Positions 1 to 7,393 of a DNA stretch of 27,959 bases are shown one piece after another; position 1 is the stretch's first letter; each line of letters starts with the position of its first letter. This stretch comes from Pseudomonadota bacterium. GTDB lineage: Bacteria > Pseudomonadota > Alphaproteobacteria > Rhizobiales > Beijerinckiaceae. Below the pieces are notes generated by a model that saw only the letters and a list, made by a program, of their open reading frames with translations, was not told the origin of the DNA and ran no database searches. The stretch is from the NCBI GenBank assembly GCA_023450615.1, contig JAEXGT010000056.1, positions 1 through 27,959 on the forward strand, read 5' to 3'. The translations under genes were made by a program, and so were the position numbers.

Positions 1-271
1 ACGAAGGCCGCTCAGGAAAACGCGACTTGTCGAGCGGCGCGAAATAGCCCGAGCGCTGCAGATTGTTGGTAATGATGCCCGACACCCGCTGCCCCAGATC
101 GCCCTCTCCCGAGAAATCGGCGATGGCAATCGGCATGGGCTGGAACTGCCCGCCCGGACCGACGCGGAAGCTCAGCTGCGCATAAGCCGCAGGAGCGAGC
201 GCCGTCATCGGGACGACGATCGACAACGCGACGAGAAGACGGGAGATGAGGCGAGTGATCATGATTGGCAT
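1..271 (-). CDS. tolB: TolB, N-terminal part (runs off the left edge)
   Basis: TolB is the periplasmic beta-propeller component of the Tol-Pal system, which links the inner-membrane TolQRA motor to Pal and peptidoglycan during envelope constriction. Only about 90 residues are present. They begin with a Sec signal peptide (MITRLISRLL, then a hydrophobic run ending near ALAPAAYAQ), followed by FRVGPGGQFQPMPIAIADF and an SGIITNNLQRSGYF segment typical of the TolB N-terminal domain. The gene begins 15 bp after the tolA stop, so it is the last visible gene of tolQRAB. Two in-frame ATGs exist, at 271 and 262; neither has a strong ribosome binding site, and 271 is chosen as the closer fit to operon spacing. 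The frame is open to the window edge. Identification is firm from sequence plus operon order. Confidence 0.93.
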   Translation of the reverse strand, partial: MPIMITRLISRLLVALSIVVPMTALAPAAYAQLSFRVGPGGQFQPMPIAIADFSGEGDLGQRVSGIITNNLQRSGYFAPLDKSRFPERPS

Positions 272-286
272 GTCTCAAGCGTGTTA

Positions 287-1393
287 TCAGGAAAGATCGA
301 ACTGGACGTTCAAAATCTGCCAGTCGGAATAGAACTGCATGTATTGGCTGGGCACCCGATAGGGCGCGCAGCGCCGCACGGCGCGCAGGGCGGCATCTGC
401 CACGGCGCGATCCGTGCTTGAGCTGCCGGCGCGCATGACGGTCGGTTCACGCGCAAGGGAACCGTCCTGGTTAAGGCGGATGTCCAGCATCGGCGGCGTC
501 GCATCGCCACCCGATGCGCTGATCGGTGCCGTGTAGCAGCGCTGGATCTGCTCTTGCAGAATACCCATGAGCGAATCCCGCATGCTCGGATTGAGCTTCG
601 CGGCCGTGCCCGTCGCCGTGCCGAGGGAAGCGGTCTTCTGCACCTCAGCCCCAGTGGCGCCGCTGGAACGGCTCTTGTCCTTGTTGTCGAGGAACTGCTT
701 GAGGTCGCCCATGTCGAGCTTCTTGGCGGCTTGAGCTTCCTTCCGCGCCTTCGCTTCGGCTTCGGCCTTGGCTTTTGCCTCCGCAACCTTCTTGGCTTCC
801 GCTTCGGCTTTCGCCTTGGCCTCGGCTTCCGCCTTCGCTTTGGCTTTTGCCTCTGCGACGCGCTTGGCCTCCGCTTCAGCCTTGGCCTGTTCGGCGGCTT
901 TCGCCTTTTCGATGGCTTCCGCTTCGGCCTTCTCGATTGCTTGTCGTTCCGCCTCGGCCTTGGCTTCGGCCTGCGCCTTTGCTGCCGCGGCTGCCTTTGC
1001 CGCCGCTTCAGCCTTGGCCTGCTCCTGGGCCTTGGCGGCGGCTGCCGCCGCAGCGGCCGCTTCCTCCTCGGCGACCTTCATGTCTTCCGGGCGCTTCGGA
1101 GGCGCGGGCGCATTGGTCTTGTCCTCGCCGGGTGCGTTCTGCTCGACCTTGTCGGCCACGCGGTCGGCGCGCGGCTTTTGTGTCGGCTGCACGGACTTGG
1201 CATCCGTCTCGCCCTTGGTGATCTGCGAGAACTGGTTATCGGTGATGACTTCGACGGGGATGCCTTCCTGCGCCTCGGGGAAGCTGGTTGCGTAGGGCAA
1301 GCCGACCAGGGCAGCCGCCAGCACCGCCACATGCGCGACGCCGGAGACCCAGAAACCCGGTTCTGATGGGTTGAATTTCAGCTTCAACGCCAC
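287..1393 (-). CDS. tolA: TolA, cell envelope integrity protein
   Basis: TolA spans the periplasm from the inner-membrane TolQR motor to Pal and TolB at the outer membrane. The 368-residue product has one N-terminal membrane helix (about 14-35), a Pro/Lys-rich linker, a long Ala/Lys/Glu helical rod (about 105-228) made of degenerate AEAKAKAEAE-like units, and a compact C-terminal domain (about 265-368). Two cysteines in that last domain (in QIQRCYT and RRCAPYR) match the TolA C-domain disulfide pattern. The start is GTG at 1393, just after the cytoplasmic side of the membrane helix; an aagggg stretch lies a short distance upstream. It sits between tolR (28 bp gap) and tolB. The repetitive rod produces long open frames on the opposite strand that are not genes. 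The rod length probably varies between strains because of the DNA repeats. Confidence 0.96.
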   Translation of the reverse strand: MALKLKFNPSEPGFWVSGVAHVAVLAAALVGLPYATSFPEAQEGIPVEVITDNQFSQITKGETDAKSVQPTQKPRADRVADKVEQNAPGEDKTNAPAPPKRPEDMKVAEEEAAAAAAAAAKAQEQAKAEAAAKAAAAAKAQAEAKAEAERQAIEKAEAEAIEKAKAAEQAKAEAEAKRVAEAKAKAKAEAEAKAKAEAEAKKVAEAKAKAEAEAKARKEAQAAKKLDMGDLKQFLDNKDKSRSSGATGAEVQKTASLGTATGTAAKLNPSMRDSLMGILQEQIQRCYTAPISASGGDATPPMLDIRLNQDGSLAREPTVMRAGSSSTDRAVADAALRAVRRCAPYRVPSQYMQFYSDWQILNVQFDLS

Positions 1394-1421
1394 GTGCCTA
1401 TGCCCCTTGCCTTCAATCGCT

Positions 1422-1862
1422 TTATGGCTGCGCCGCCTCGGTCACGAGCGCGACCCGCTTGTAGCCGGCGGTCGTCACGATGCTCATGATCTGGGCGACG
1501 CGCCCGTAATCGACTCGTCTGTCGCCGCGCACGAAGATGCGCTCATCGAAGCCCGACTTCGAGACTTCGGCGAGCTTGCCGACGATGGCCTCGTCCGTCA
1601 GTTCGTCCTCGCCGAGGAAAACCTGGCCCGTCGCCTTGATGGAGAGCGTAACCGGCTTGGCGTCGGAGTTCAGCGGCGCGGCCTTCGTCTGCGGCAGATC
1701 GAGCGGCACGCCCGCGGTCATCATGGGCGCGGCCACCATGAAGATGATGAGCAGCACGAGCATGACGTCGATGAACGGCGTCATGTTGATTTCGTTGATC
1801 GCCCCGCCGCGCTTCCCGCGCCTGCGGCGGCGTCCGCCTCCACCCGTTGCAACCATGGCCAT
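1422..1862 (-). CDS. tolR: TolR, Tol-Pal proton-channel subunit
   Basis: TolR (146 residues) is the ExbD/MotB-like subunit that pairs with TolQ to use the proton gradient. It has a basic N-terminus (GGGGRRRRRGKRGG), the conserved NEINMTPFIDVMLVLLIIF segment with the membrane aspartate at about D32 (the expected proton-binding residue), and a periplasmic domain of about 95 residues. The ATG at 1862 places 18 bp between it and the tolQ stop, consistent with co-transcription. Family length is normal and no key residue is missing. Confidence 0.97.
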   Translation of the reverse strand: MAMVATGGGGRRRRRGKRGGAINEINMTPFIDVMLVLLIIFMVAAPMMTAGVPLDLPQTKAAPLNSDAKPVTLSIKATGQVFLGEDELTDEAIVGKLAEVSKSGFDERIFVRGDRRVDYGRVAQIMSIVTTAGYKRVALVTEAAQP

Positions 1863-1880
1863 GGCCTAAACGTCCTTCTC

Positions 1881-2606
1881 TCAGGCTGCGCGCGACGAGG
1901 AGAGACGCTCGTCGATCTGGCGCGACAGGATGGCGGAGAACTCGTCCGCGAAACCTTCGAGCCGCGATTGCAGCTTGCCGACTTCGGCCTGGAGCTTGTT
2001 GTAGGCGAGCACCGCCGGAATGGCCGCGAACAGGCCGATGGCCGTGGCGAACAAAGCCTCGGCGATGCCGGGTGCAACCACCGCGAGGCTCGTGTTCTTC
2101 GAGGCGGCGATCGAGGTGAACGAGTTCATGATGCCCACCACCGTGCCGAAGAGGCCGATATAAGGACCGGCCGAGCCGATGGAGGCGAGGATCATCAGGC
2201 GGGAATCGAGACGCTCCACCTCGCGCTGAATGGTGACGTCGAGCACCTTGTCGATGCGCTGCGAGAGGCTCTGGAACGAACGGCCCGAGCCCTCGAAGGA
2301 ACGCTTCCACTCGCGCATGGCGGCGACGAACACGGCGGCAAGGCCCGTGGCCGGACGGCTCTGGAGCGAGCGGAACAGCTCTTCCAGGGACTGGCCGGAC
2401 CAGAACACGTCCTCGAAACGGTCCATGGCGCGCTTGGTGCGAGCATAGAGCAAGGTCTTGTCGATGATGATGGCCCAGCACCACACGGAGGCGGCGAGCA
2501 GGCCGATCATGACGAGCTTGACGACGAAATGCGCCTGCCAGAACAGGCTAAAGAAGGACAGGTCGTGCGCCACAGGGGCGGCCTGGGCCACATCAGCCGG
2601 ATTCAT
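1881..2606 (-). CDS. tolQ: TolQ, Tol-Pal proton-channel subunit
   Basis: TolQ (241 residues from this start) is the MotA/ExbB-family inner-membrane channel protein of the Tol-Pal motor. Membrane helices are visible at about 29-48, 136-162 and 180-203, and the family signature surrounds GSAGPYIGLFGTVVGIMNSF and APGIAEALFATAIGLFAAIP. The open frame extends upstream to 2660, but the ATG at 2606 is preferred: it has a GAGG at a good distance, and the upstream residues (MRGLGTSPKDARR) look like translated leader. A 7-bp hairpin at 2633-2652 lies in that leader. It is the first gene of tolQRAB; a 342-bp gap separates it from ybgC, so it probably has its own promoter. Confidence 0.96.
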   Translation of the reverse strand: MNPADVAQAAPVAHDLSFFSLFWQAHFVVKLVMIGLLAASVWCWAIIIDKTLLYARTKRAMDRFEDVFWSGQSLEELFRSLQSRPATGLAAVFVAAMREWKRSFEGSGRSFQSLSQRIDKVLDVTIQREVERLDSRLMILASIGSAGPYIGLFGTVVGIMNSFTSIAASKNTSLAVVAPGIAEALFATAIGLFAAIPAVLAYNKLQAEVGKLQSRLEGFADEFSAILSRQIDERLSSSRAA

Positions 2607-2948
2607 AAGTTTTGTCCTCGCTCTTCGAGCATCCTTGGGAGAAGTCCCAAGGCCCCGCAAAAGGATCTAGGAAAATCTTGTTTCTGTTACCCTGCTCGTT
2701 CGCCCGCGAATCTGTCGAAAATAAGGGCACGGCGCGCAGGACAGCCCATGATGTCCAGTCCCGTTGTCTTTTAGGCACAGAGTAAGGTTAAGGCTTGGTT
2801 TAAGTCAGGCTAAGCCGTTCAAGAATCAGACCTGTTGCCCGAATTAAGTCCTGGCAGGCATGCGCTGAAGGCAGGCCGGAATCTCTGCCGCTGCGGCAAG
2901 GCTTCGCTCAGACCTTCGCTGGCTCGAACGGGCGCTGCCGGCATCCGC
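2607..2948. other. Intergenic leader region of tolQRAB
   Basis: This 342-bp gap between ybgC and tolQ holds no convincing gene. The minus-strand frame covering 2819-3010 overlaps the ybgC 3' end and lacks a ribosome binding site. The stretch is locally richer in A+T around 2680-2820 and contains TTAA-rich patches near 2788-2806, so it probably holds the tolQ promoter. No clear -35/-10 pair could be assigned by eye. Confidence 0.5.
2633..2652 (-). promoter_or_regulatory. Hairpin in the tolQ leader
   Basis: CCTTGGG and CCCAAGG form a perfect 7-bp inverted repeat with a 6-nt loop. It ends 27 nt upstream of the tolQ start and leaves the GAGG ribosome binding site outside the stem. There is no T-run, so it is not a terminator. 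It may be an mRNA-stability or protein-binding element; function is unknown. Confidence 0.4.
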
Positions 2949-3398
2949 TCAGGCAATGTCCGTTTTGCTGGAAAGCGCAGCGCGCAGAGTGTCGGGAATG
3001 CGCACGGCACGCCCGTCGCGGACGGCGGCCACCATCACATCCGCGCGCACGAGTACCTCGTCGCCCCGGCGCACTTCCTGCGAGAGAGTCATCGAAGCGC
3101 CGCGCATCTCCTTCGGCTTCGTCATCACGGTGAGCACATCGTCCATGACCGCGCCGCCGAGGAAATCGATATTCATCTTGCGCACCACGAAGGCGAGACC
3201 GCCCATCTCCGCGTGAAGATCCGACTGCGCTACCTCGACCGCGCGCAGGATCTCCGTGCGCCCGCGCTCCATGAAGCGCAGGTAGCTCGCGTGGTAGACG
3301 CGCGCGGAAAAATCCGTGTCTTCGTAGTAGACGCGGATCGGCAGCACATGCGCGCCGTCCTGCATGGTACCGGAAAGATGGGGGTAAGTGTGATCCAT
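2949..3398 (-). CDS. ybgC: YbgC, Tol-Pal-associated acyl-CoA thioesterase
   Basis: YbgC is a hot-dog-fold acyl-CoA thioesterase encoded with the Tol genes in many Gram-negative bacteria. The 149-residue product carries the family signature IRVYYEDTDFSARVYHASYL at about 21-40, with the catalytic-type Asp in EDTD (27-29) and the VYH histidine, followed by RFMERGRTEIL. Length is normal. It starts at ATG 3398, 11 bp after the small secreted protein gene and in the same direction as ruvB, so it can be transcribed with the ruv genes. It is separated from tolQ by 342 bp. The family is firmly recognised; its exact substrate in this organism cannot be read from sequence. Confidence 0.95.
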   Translation of the reverse strand: MDHTYPHLSGTMQDGAHVLPIRVYYEDTDFSARVYHASYLRFMERGRTEILRAVEVAQSDLHAEMGGLAFVVRKMNIDFLGGAVMDDVLTVMTKPKEMRGASMTLSQEVRRGDEVLVRADVMVAAVRDGRAVRIPDTLRAALSSKTDIA

Positions 3399-3409
3399 CG
3401 GAGTCTCTT

Positions 3410-3805
3410 CTAGGGGGCAACGACGATGTCGTATCGATTCTCGACGTCGGGCATCTCAAAGCGGATGCCTACACTATCGTGCCCTGTCCAATTTTTCGGG
3501 GCCACATACACATATTGCCAGCGTGCGCGCTTGGGATCGTGCTTGTTGTGCAGTTCGTGAATCAAGCGGCCATACCGGCCTTTGTAAGCCGACTTCTTCT
3601 CACCTGAGAGGAACCACGGATCGCTTTTCCCATCACCATGAATGACGCATCGTTCGCCTTGCCTGATGCGGACCTTGAAGACGGCTGTCGTTTCGGTTGT
3701 CTGCTCAGGATCATGCGTGATCGTGCAGGCCCAACCGACGGACGGCAGAAACAAGGCAGCCCCGGCAATGAGGCTTATCCGCCCTTTTCGAAGACAATGA
3801 TTCAC
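3410..3805 (-). CDS. Small secreted protein of unknown function between ruvB and ybgC
   Basis: I do not recognise this 131-residue protein. It has a basic N-terminus (CLRKGR), a hydrophobic segment (about 10-25) and a likely signal-peptidase I site after GWA near residue 26, giving a mature chain of about 105 residues that starts CTITHDPEQ. The mature part is polar and rich in aromatic and basic residues (RARWQYVYVAPKNW) and has two cysteines (27 and 53) that could form a disulfide. The GTG start at 3805 overlaps the ruvB stop as GTGA, and ybgC begins 11 bp after its stop, which argues for translational coupling and a real gene. A lipoprotein is unlikely because the residues before Cys27 do not form a lipobox. 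It may be lineage-restricted. Confidence 0.75.
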   Translation of the reverse strand: MNHCLRKGRISLIAGAALFLPSVGWACTITHDPEQTTETTAVFKVRIRQGERCVIHGDGKSDPWFLSGEKKSAYKGRYGRLIHELHNKHDPKRARWQYVYVAPKNWTGHDSVGIRFEMPDVENRYDIVVAP

Positions 3806-4845
3806 TCATCGTCCCCGTTGAACAGCCCGAACTGCGCCGTCGTCTCCCGCGTGGGTTCCGGCATGCCGAGATGCTTGAAGGCGTGCGGGGTGAGGATGCG
3901 CCCGCGCGGGGTGCGCTGCACGAAGCCCTTCTGGATGAGATAAGGCTCGATGATGTCCTCAATGGCGTCGCGCGGCTCGGAGAGCGCGGCTGCGATGGTC
4001 TCGATGCCGACAGGCCCGCCGCCGAAGGACATGGCGATCATGGTGAGATACTTGCGGTCCATGAGGTCGAGACCGATGGGATCGACATCGAGCAGGCGCA
4101 GCGAGCGGTCGGCGAGTTCGCGCGACACGATTTCCGCATTCTCAACGATGGCGAAGTCGCGCACCCGGCGCAGCAACCGGCCCGCAATGCGCGGCGTGCC
4201 GCGAGCGCGGCGGGCGATTTCGTTCGCGCCCTCCTCGCTCATGTTCAAGCCCATCACGCGTGCGCCACGGCGCACGATGAGTTCGAGTTCTTCCACCGTA
4301 TAGAATTCGAGGCGGATCGGAATGCCGAAACGGTCGCGCAAAGGCGTGGTCAAAAGGCCCGCGCGGGTGGTGGCGCCCACAAGCGTGAATTTCGGCAGCT
4401 CGATCTTCACCGAGCGCGCGGCGGGGCCTTCGCCGATGATGAGGTCGAGTTGGTAATCCTCCATGGCGGGATAGAGGATTTCCTCGACCGCCGGGTTGAG
4501 GCGGTGGATCTCGTCGATGAAGAGCACGTCGCGCTCTTCGAGGTTGGTCAACTGCGCAGCAAGATCGCCCGCCTTCGCGATGACCGGACCGGAGGTCGAG
4601 CGGAAGTTGACGCCAAGCTCGCGCGCGACGATCTGCGCCAGAGTGGTCTTGCCGAGGCCGGGCGGACCGACGAAGAGCACATGGTCGAGGGCATCGCCCC
4701 GCGCCTTGGCGGCGTTGATGAAGACCTGGAGGTTGGCGCGCGCGGCGGCCTGGCCCGTGAAGTCGCCGAGCGACAACGGCCGGATCGACGCATCGACATC
4801 GTCCTCGCGCTTTTCAGGGCTGAGCAGGCGGCGTGAATCGGTCAA
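3802..4845 (-). CDS. ruvB: RuvB, Holliday junction branch-migration ATPase
   Basis: RuvB is the hexameric AAA+ motor that drives Holliday-junction migration with RuvA. The 347-residue product shows Walker A GPPGLGKT at 60-67, Walker B DEIH at 111-114, a sensor-1 region GATTRAG at 157-163, and the C-terminal winged-helix domain with FVQRTPRGR. Length is normal. The start codon is TTG at 4845: there is no in-frame ATG nearby, a GGAAGG lies 9 nt upstream, and the product then begins MTDSRRLLSPE as expected for the family. The gap to ruvA is 78 bp, and its 3' end overlaps the next gene by 4 bp. Confidence 0.97.
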   Translation of the reverse strand: MTDSRRLLSPEKREDDVDASIRPLSLGDFTGQAAARANLQVFINAAKARGDALDHVLFVGPPGLGKTTLAQIVARELGVNFRSTSGPVIAKAGDLAAQLTNLEERDVLFIDEIHRLNPAVEEILYPAMEDYQLDLIIGEGPAARSVKIELPKFTLVGATTRAGLLTTPLRDRFGIPIRLEFYTVEELELIVRRGARVMGLNMSEEGANEIARRARGTPRIAGRLLRRVRDFAIVENAEIVSRELADRSLRLLDVDPIGLDLMDRKYLTMIAMSFGGGPVGIETIAAALSEPRDAIEDIIEPYLIQKGFVQRTPRGRILTPHAFKHLGMPEPTRETTAQFGLFNGDDE

Positions 4846-4923
4846 AGAGGCTTACCTTCCAAAGGCTTCATATAGGCGGCGAGACACTAATACGCCATTC
4901 TTAACAGGATCAAAACAGGAACG

Positions 4924-5541
4924 TTACCGCGCCAGTTCCCTCAGTCCCAACCGGATAAGCGTCTTAGCCTCAGCCTCGACGCCGGCCTGCTTCATGGCGG
5001 CGGCAACGGCTGCGGAGGCCTGGACCTGGGGATAGCCGAGATTGACGAGGGCCGAGATGGCGTCGGCCACAGGGGCAGGCGCGGTTCTGTCGTCCACCGC
5101 ATCGGTGAGGCGGATGAGGGCGGGATCGACGGAGGCGAAGGCGGGGGCCTTGTCCTTGAGTTCGGAGACAATGCGTTGCGCGAGCTTCGGGCCGACGCCG
5201 GGAGCGCGGCCGACGGAGGCCTTGTCGCCGGTGGCGATGGCGGTCGCGACGCTGCCGGGATCGAGCACGGAGAGGATGCCGAGCGCCACCTTGGAGCCCA
5301 CCCCCTGCACGCTCTGGAGCAGGCGGAACCATTCGCGCTCAGCATCGGACTTGAAGCCGAACAGGCGGATCATGTCCTCGCGCACATGGGTCTCGATGGA
5401 CAGCACCGCCGCTTCGCCCTCTTTCGGAAGGTTCTGGAGGGTGCGGGAGGAGCAATGGACCACATAGCCGACCCCATGCACGTCGAGGATCACGAAATCC
5501 TCGCCGTAGGAATCCACCACGCCTTTGAGTTTGCCGATCAC
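4924..5541 (-). CDS. ruvA: RuvA, Holliday junction DNA-binding subunit
   Basis: RuvA (205 residues) binds the four-way junction and loads RuvB. The N-terminal OB-fold begins MIGKLKGVVDSYGEDFVILDVHGVGY, helix-hairpin-helix motifs lie around LLQSVQGVGSKVALGIL and APGVGPKLAQRIVSEL, and the C-terminal RuvB-contacting helical domain follows a variable linker. The start is GTG at 5541, which gives the canonical N-terminus. A 233-bp gap filled by palindromic repeats separates it from ruvC. Confidence 0.97.
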   Translation of the reverse strand: MIGKLKGVVDSYGEDFVILDVHGVGYVVHCSSRTLQNLPKEGEAAVLSIETHVREDMIRLFGFKSDAEREWFRLLQSVQGVGSKVALGILSVLDPGSVATAIATGDKASVGRAPGVGPKLAQRIVSELKDKAPAFASVDPALIRLTDAVDDRTAPAPVADAISALVNLGYPQVQASAAVAAAMKQAGVEAEAKTLIRLGLRELAR

Positions 5542-5578
5542 GTTCGTCTTTGCTCCTGATAGCCGCCCTGGGCGGCTT

Positions 5579-5703
5579 CACCTCTCCCATGGGGAGAGGT
5601 CGGACCGCAAGGTCCGGGTGAGGGGGTACGCCGTTTCCGGAGAGGACGAAAACCCCTCACCCGCCGCGCTGACACGCGTCGACCTCTCCCTCAGGGAGAG
5701 GTG
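5579..5703. repeat. Composite palindromic intergenic repeat, family A (CCTCTCCC type)
   Basis: The element contains two short palindromes, CCTCTCCCatGGGGAGAGG-like at the left and CCTCTCCCtcaGGGAGAGG-like at the right. Between them, GGGTGAGGGG and CCCCTCACCC face each other. The whole therefore folds both as local hairpins and as a long imperfect stem. CCTCTCCC/GGTGAGGGG elements are common dispersed repeats in Hyphomicrobiales genomes. It lies between ruvC and ruvA, which are co-oriented, so it would be part of any ruvCA transcript. Confidence 0.8.
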
Positions 5704-5722
5704 GGAGCCTTATCCTGCTCGC

Positions 5723-5754
5723 GATCCCGGATCGGCTTTGCCGTCCGGGATGAC
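5723..5754. repeat. Palindromic intergenic repeat, family B (ATCCCGG type)
   Basis: ATCCCGGAtcggctttgccgTCCGGGAT is an 8-bp-arm inverted repeat followed by GACG. The same core appears twice at 10305-10406, so it is a dispersed family. It lies 20 bp downstream of the ruvC stop on the minus strand and could act as a 3'-end hairpin. Confidence 0.8.
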
Positions 5755-5774
5755 GTTTGTGACTGTGTAACAAA

Positions 5775-6278
5775 TTAATAGCTCGCCGCCAAAGCGCGTG
5801 CTTTCCGGTGATGCGCATGGGCGATGGCGATGGCCAGCGCATCCGCCGCGTCGGCCTTCTTGAAGTCGGCCTTGGGCAGCAGGATCCTCACCATGGCCTG
5901 GACCTGATCCTTGTCGGCGTGGCCCACGCCCACCACGGTCTTCTTCACCTGGTTCGCGCCGTATTCGGCCACCGGCAGGTTGTGGAGCGCGGGCACCAGC
6001 AGCGACATGGCGCGGGCCTGACCGAGCTTGAGAGTAGCCTGCGCGTCCTTGTTAACGAAGGTCTCTTCCACCGAGACCTCGTCGGGCGTCCAGGTGCGGA
6101 TGACATCGGTGATCCGGTCATGAAGCTGCTTGAGGCGCAGCGCCAGATCGAGATCTCCGTCCGACGTCACGACCCCGCAGGCGACGAAGGAGAGCTTCGT
6201 CCCCTCGACGGTAATGACGCCCCAGCCCGTGTTGCGCAGGCCGGGATCGAGGCCGAGGATGCGGACGCGTTCAGTCAC
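5775..6278 (-). CDS. ruvC: RuvC, Holliday junction resolvase
   Basis: RuvC is the endonuclease that cuts Holliday junctions held by RuvAB. From the GTG at 6278 the product is 167 residues, the usual family length. The four acidic active-site residues are visible: D11 in GLDPGLRNTGW, E71 in VEETFV, and D143/D146 in KADAADALAIAIAH. The open frame extends to 6329, but GTG 6278 has a GGAG 8 nt upstream and begins right at the conserved core. Gene order ruvC-ruvA-ruvB is conserved, with yebC upstream as in many bacteria. Confidence 0.96.
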   Translation of the reverse strand: MTERVRILGLDPGLRNTGWGVITVEGTKLSFVACGVVTSDGDLDLALRLKQLHDRITDVIRTWTPDEVSVEETFVNKDAQATLKLGQARAMSLLVPALHNLPVAEYGANQVKKTVVGVGHADKDQVQAMVRILLPKADFKKADAADALAIAIAHAHHRKARALAASY

Positions 6279-6336
6279 TTTGAGTTCTCCACCGTCATGG
6301 CCGAGCCTCCACGGCTTTGCTTTCAACACACCACTC

Positions 6337-6438
6337 TTATCCTGAGCAGCAGCCAGAGGCTGCGTCTCGAAGGATCGTCCACTGCTCTCTGGAGCCTCCT
6401 TCGAGACGCCGCTTGCAGCGGCTCCTCCAGGATGAGGA
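6337..6438. repeat. Palindromic intergenic repeat, family C (ATCCTGAG/CGTCTCGAAGGA type)
   Basis: Outer arms TTATCCTGAG and TCCTCCAGGATGA, and inner arms GCGTCTCGAAGGA and TCCTTCGAGACGC (exact complements over 13 bp), make a roughly 100-bp hairpin. A second copy with the same inner arm logic is at 17216-17325. It lies between yebC and ruvC. This looks like a non-autonomous palindromic element. Confidence 0.85.
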
Positions 6439-6464
6439 CAGAGATTGTGGCGACGAAGGCGTGG

Positions 6465-6487
6465 ATGGCCGGATCAAGTCCGGCCAT
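6465..6487. repeat. Short hairpin repeat, family D, copy 1 (after yebC)
   Basis: ATGGCCGGatcaagtCCGGCCAT has 8-bp perfect arms. It begins 15 bp after the yebC stop. Two more copies (8219-8241 and 24809-24831) also sit just after minus-strand stop codons. There is no T-run. Confidence 0.8.
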
Positions 6488-6502
6488 GACGGCAATACTG
6501 CT

Positions 6503-7249
6503 TTATTCGGCCATCTTCTGCATGAGGGCTTCAGACAGCTCGAAGTTGCCGTAGACGTTCTGCACGTCGTCGTGCTCTTCGAGCGATTCCATGAGCTTCA
6601 TGAGCTTCTCACCGGTCTCGTCATCGACGGCGACGGGGGTCTGCGGCTTCCAAACGAGCTTCGAGGCCTTGGGCTCGCCGAACTTGTCCTCGAGCGCCTT
6701 GGTCACCTCGTTGAGAGAGGTCTGCTCGCAATAGATCTCGTGGCCGTTCTCGGTCGACACCACGTCCTCGGCGCCGGCCTCGATGGCGGCTTCCAGCATG
6801 GTGTCGGCATCCGTCACGTCAGCGCCGAACTCCACATAGCCCACGCGGTCGAACATGAAGGAGACCGCGCCGGTCTCGGCCAAGTTGCCGCCGCTCTTGG
6901 TGAAGTAGGAGCGGATGTCGGAGGCCGTGCGGTTGCGGTTGTCGGTCATCGCCTCGACGATGATGGCGGCGCCACCGGGGCCGTAGCCCTCGTAGCGGAT
7001 CTCGTCATAGTTCTCGCCGTCATTGCCCGCCGCCTTGTTGATGGCGCGCTGGATGTTGTCCTTGGGCATGTTCTCCGCGCGGGCGGCGAGGATCGCGGCG
7101 CGCAGGCGCGGGTTCATGTTGGGGTCGGGCATGCCCATCTTGGCCGCCACGGTGATTTCGCGGGCGAGCTTGGAGAACACCTTGGAGCGTACGGCATCCG
7201 CCTTGCCCTTGCGGTGCATGATGTTCTTGAACTGTGAATGTCCGGCCAT
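6503..7249 (-). CDS. YebC/PmpR family protein
   Basis: This is a 248-residue member of the YebC/PmpR/TACO1 family. Members act as DNA-binding regulators or assist translation of difficult peptide stretches; which role applies here cannot be told from sequence. The N-terminus MAGHSQFKNIMHRKGKADA, the AENMPKDNIQRAI segment, YEGYGPGGAAIIVEA and TDNRNRT are all hallmark blocks. Length is normal. ATG 7249 is at the conserved N-terminus. It lies upstream of ruvC in the same direction, with 224 bp of repeats between, a neighbourhood seen in many bacteria. A candidate promoter lies at 7327-7356. Confidence 0.95.
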   Translation of the reverse strand: MAGHSQFKNIMHRKGKADAVRSKVFSKLAREITVAAKMGMPDPNMNPRLRAAILAARAENMPKDNIQRAINKAAGNDGENYDEIRYEGYGPGGAAIIVEAMTDNRNRTASDIRSYFTKSGGNLAETGAVSFMFDRVGYVEFGADVTDADTMLEAAIEAGAEDVVSTENGHEIYCEQTSLNEVTKALEDKFGEPKASKLVWKPQTPVAVDDETGEKLMKLMESLEEHDDVQNVYGNFELSEALMQKMAE

Positions 7250-7326
7250 CGGGGCCTCCGAGAAGCGGCCGAGAGCGGCTCAAGGTCCGAGCGCCCATCA
7301 GGCTGCGATAAGTTGACGATGGAGGG

Positions 7327-7356
7327 CTTATAAGGCGGCGAAGGGCTTCAGGCCAA
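7327..7356 (-). promoter_or_regulatory. Candidate sigma-70-type promoter for yebC
   Basis: On the minus strand TTGGCC (7356-7351) and TATAAG (7332-7327) are spaced by 18 bp, about 78 bp upstream of the yebC start. It sits in a non-coding gap downstream of exoD. Assignment is by eye. Confidence 0.4.
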
Positions 7357-7393
7357 GCCCCCTGCTTCAAACTTACAGATCGACCGCCTTGGC

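Noticed and set aside
554..1366. Long plus-strand open frames opposite tolA
   Set aside because: They mirror the Ala/Lys/Glu rod of TolA, giving low-complexity Leu/Phe/Gly strings; no ribosome binding site, and tolA is certain.
2819..3010. Minus-strand 63-residue frame between ybgC and tolQ
   Set aside because: It overlaps the 3' end of ybgC in another frame, lacks a ribosome binding site and has no recognisable features.
3410..3805. Lipoprotein reading of the small secreted protein
   Set aside because: The residues before Cys27 are GWA with Val-Gly ahead, not a lipobox; a signal-peptidase I site fits better.
5579..5754. CRISPR-like array in the ruvC-ruvA gap
   Set aside because: The repeats are palindromic, non-identical and lack regular spacers; they belong to dispersed intergenic repeat families.
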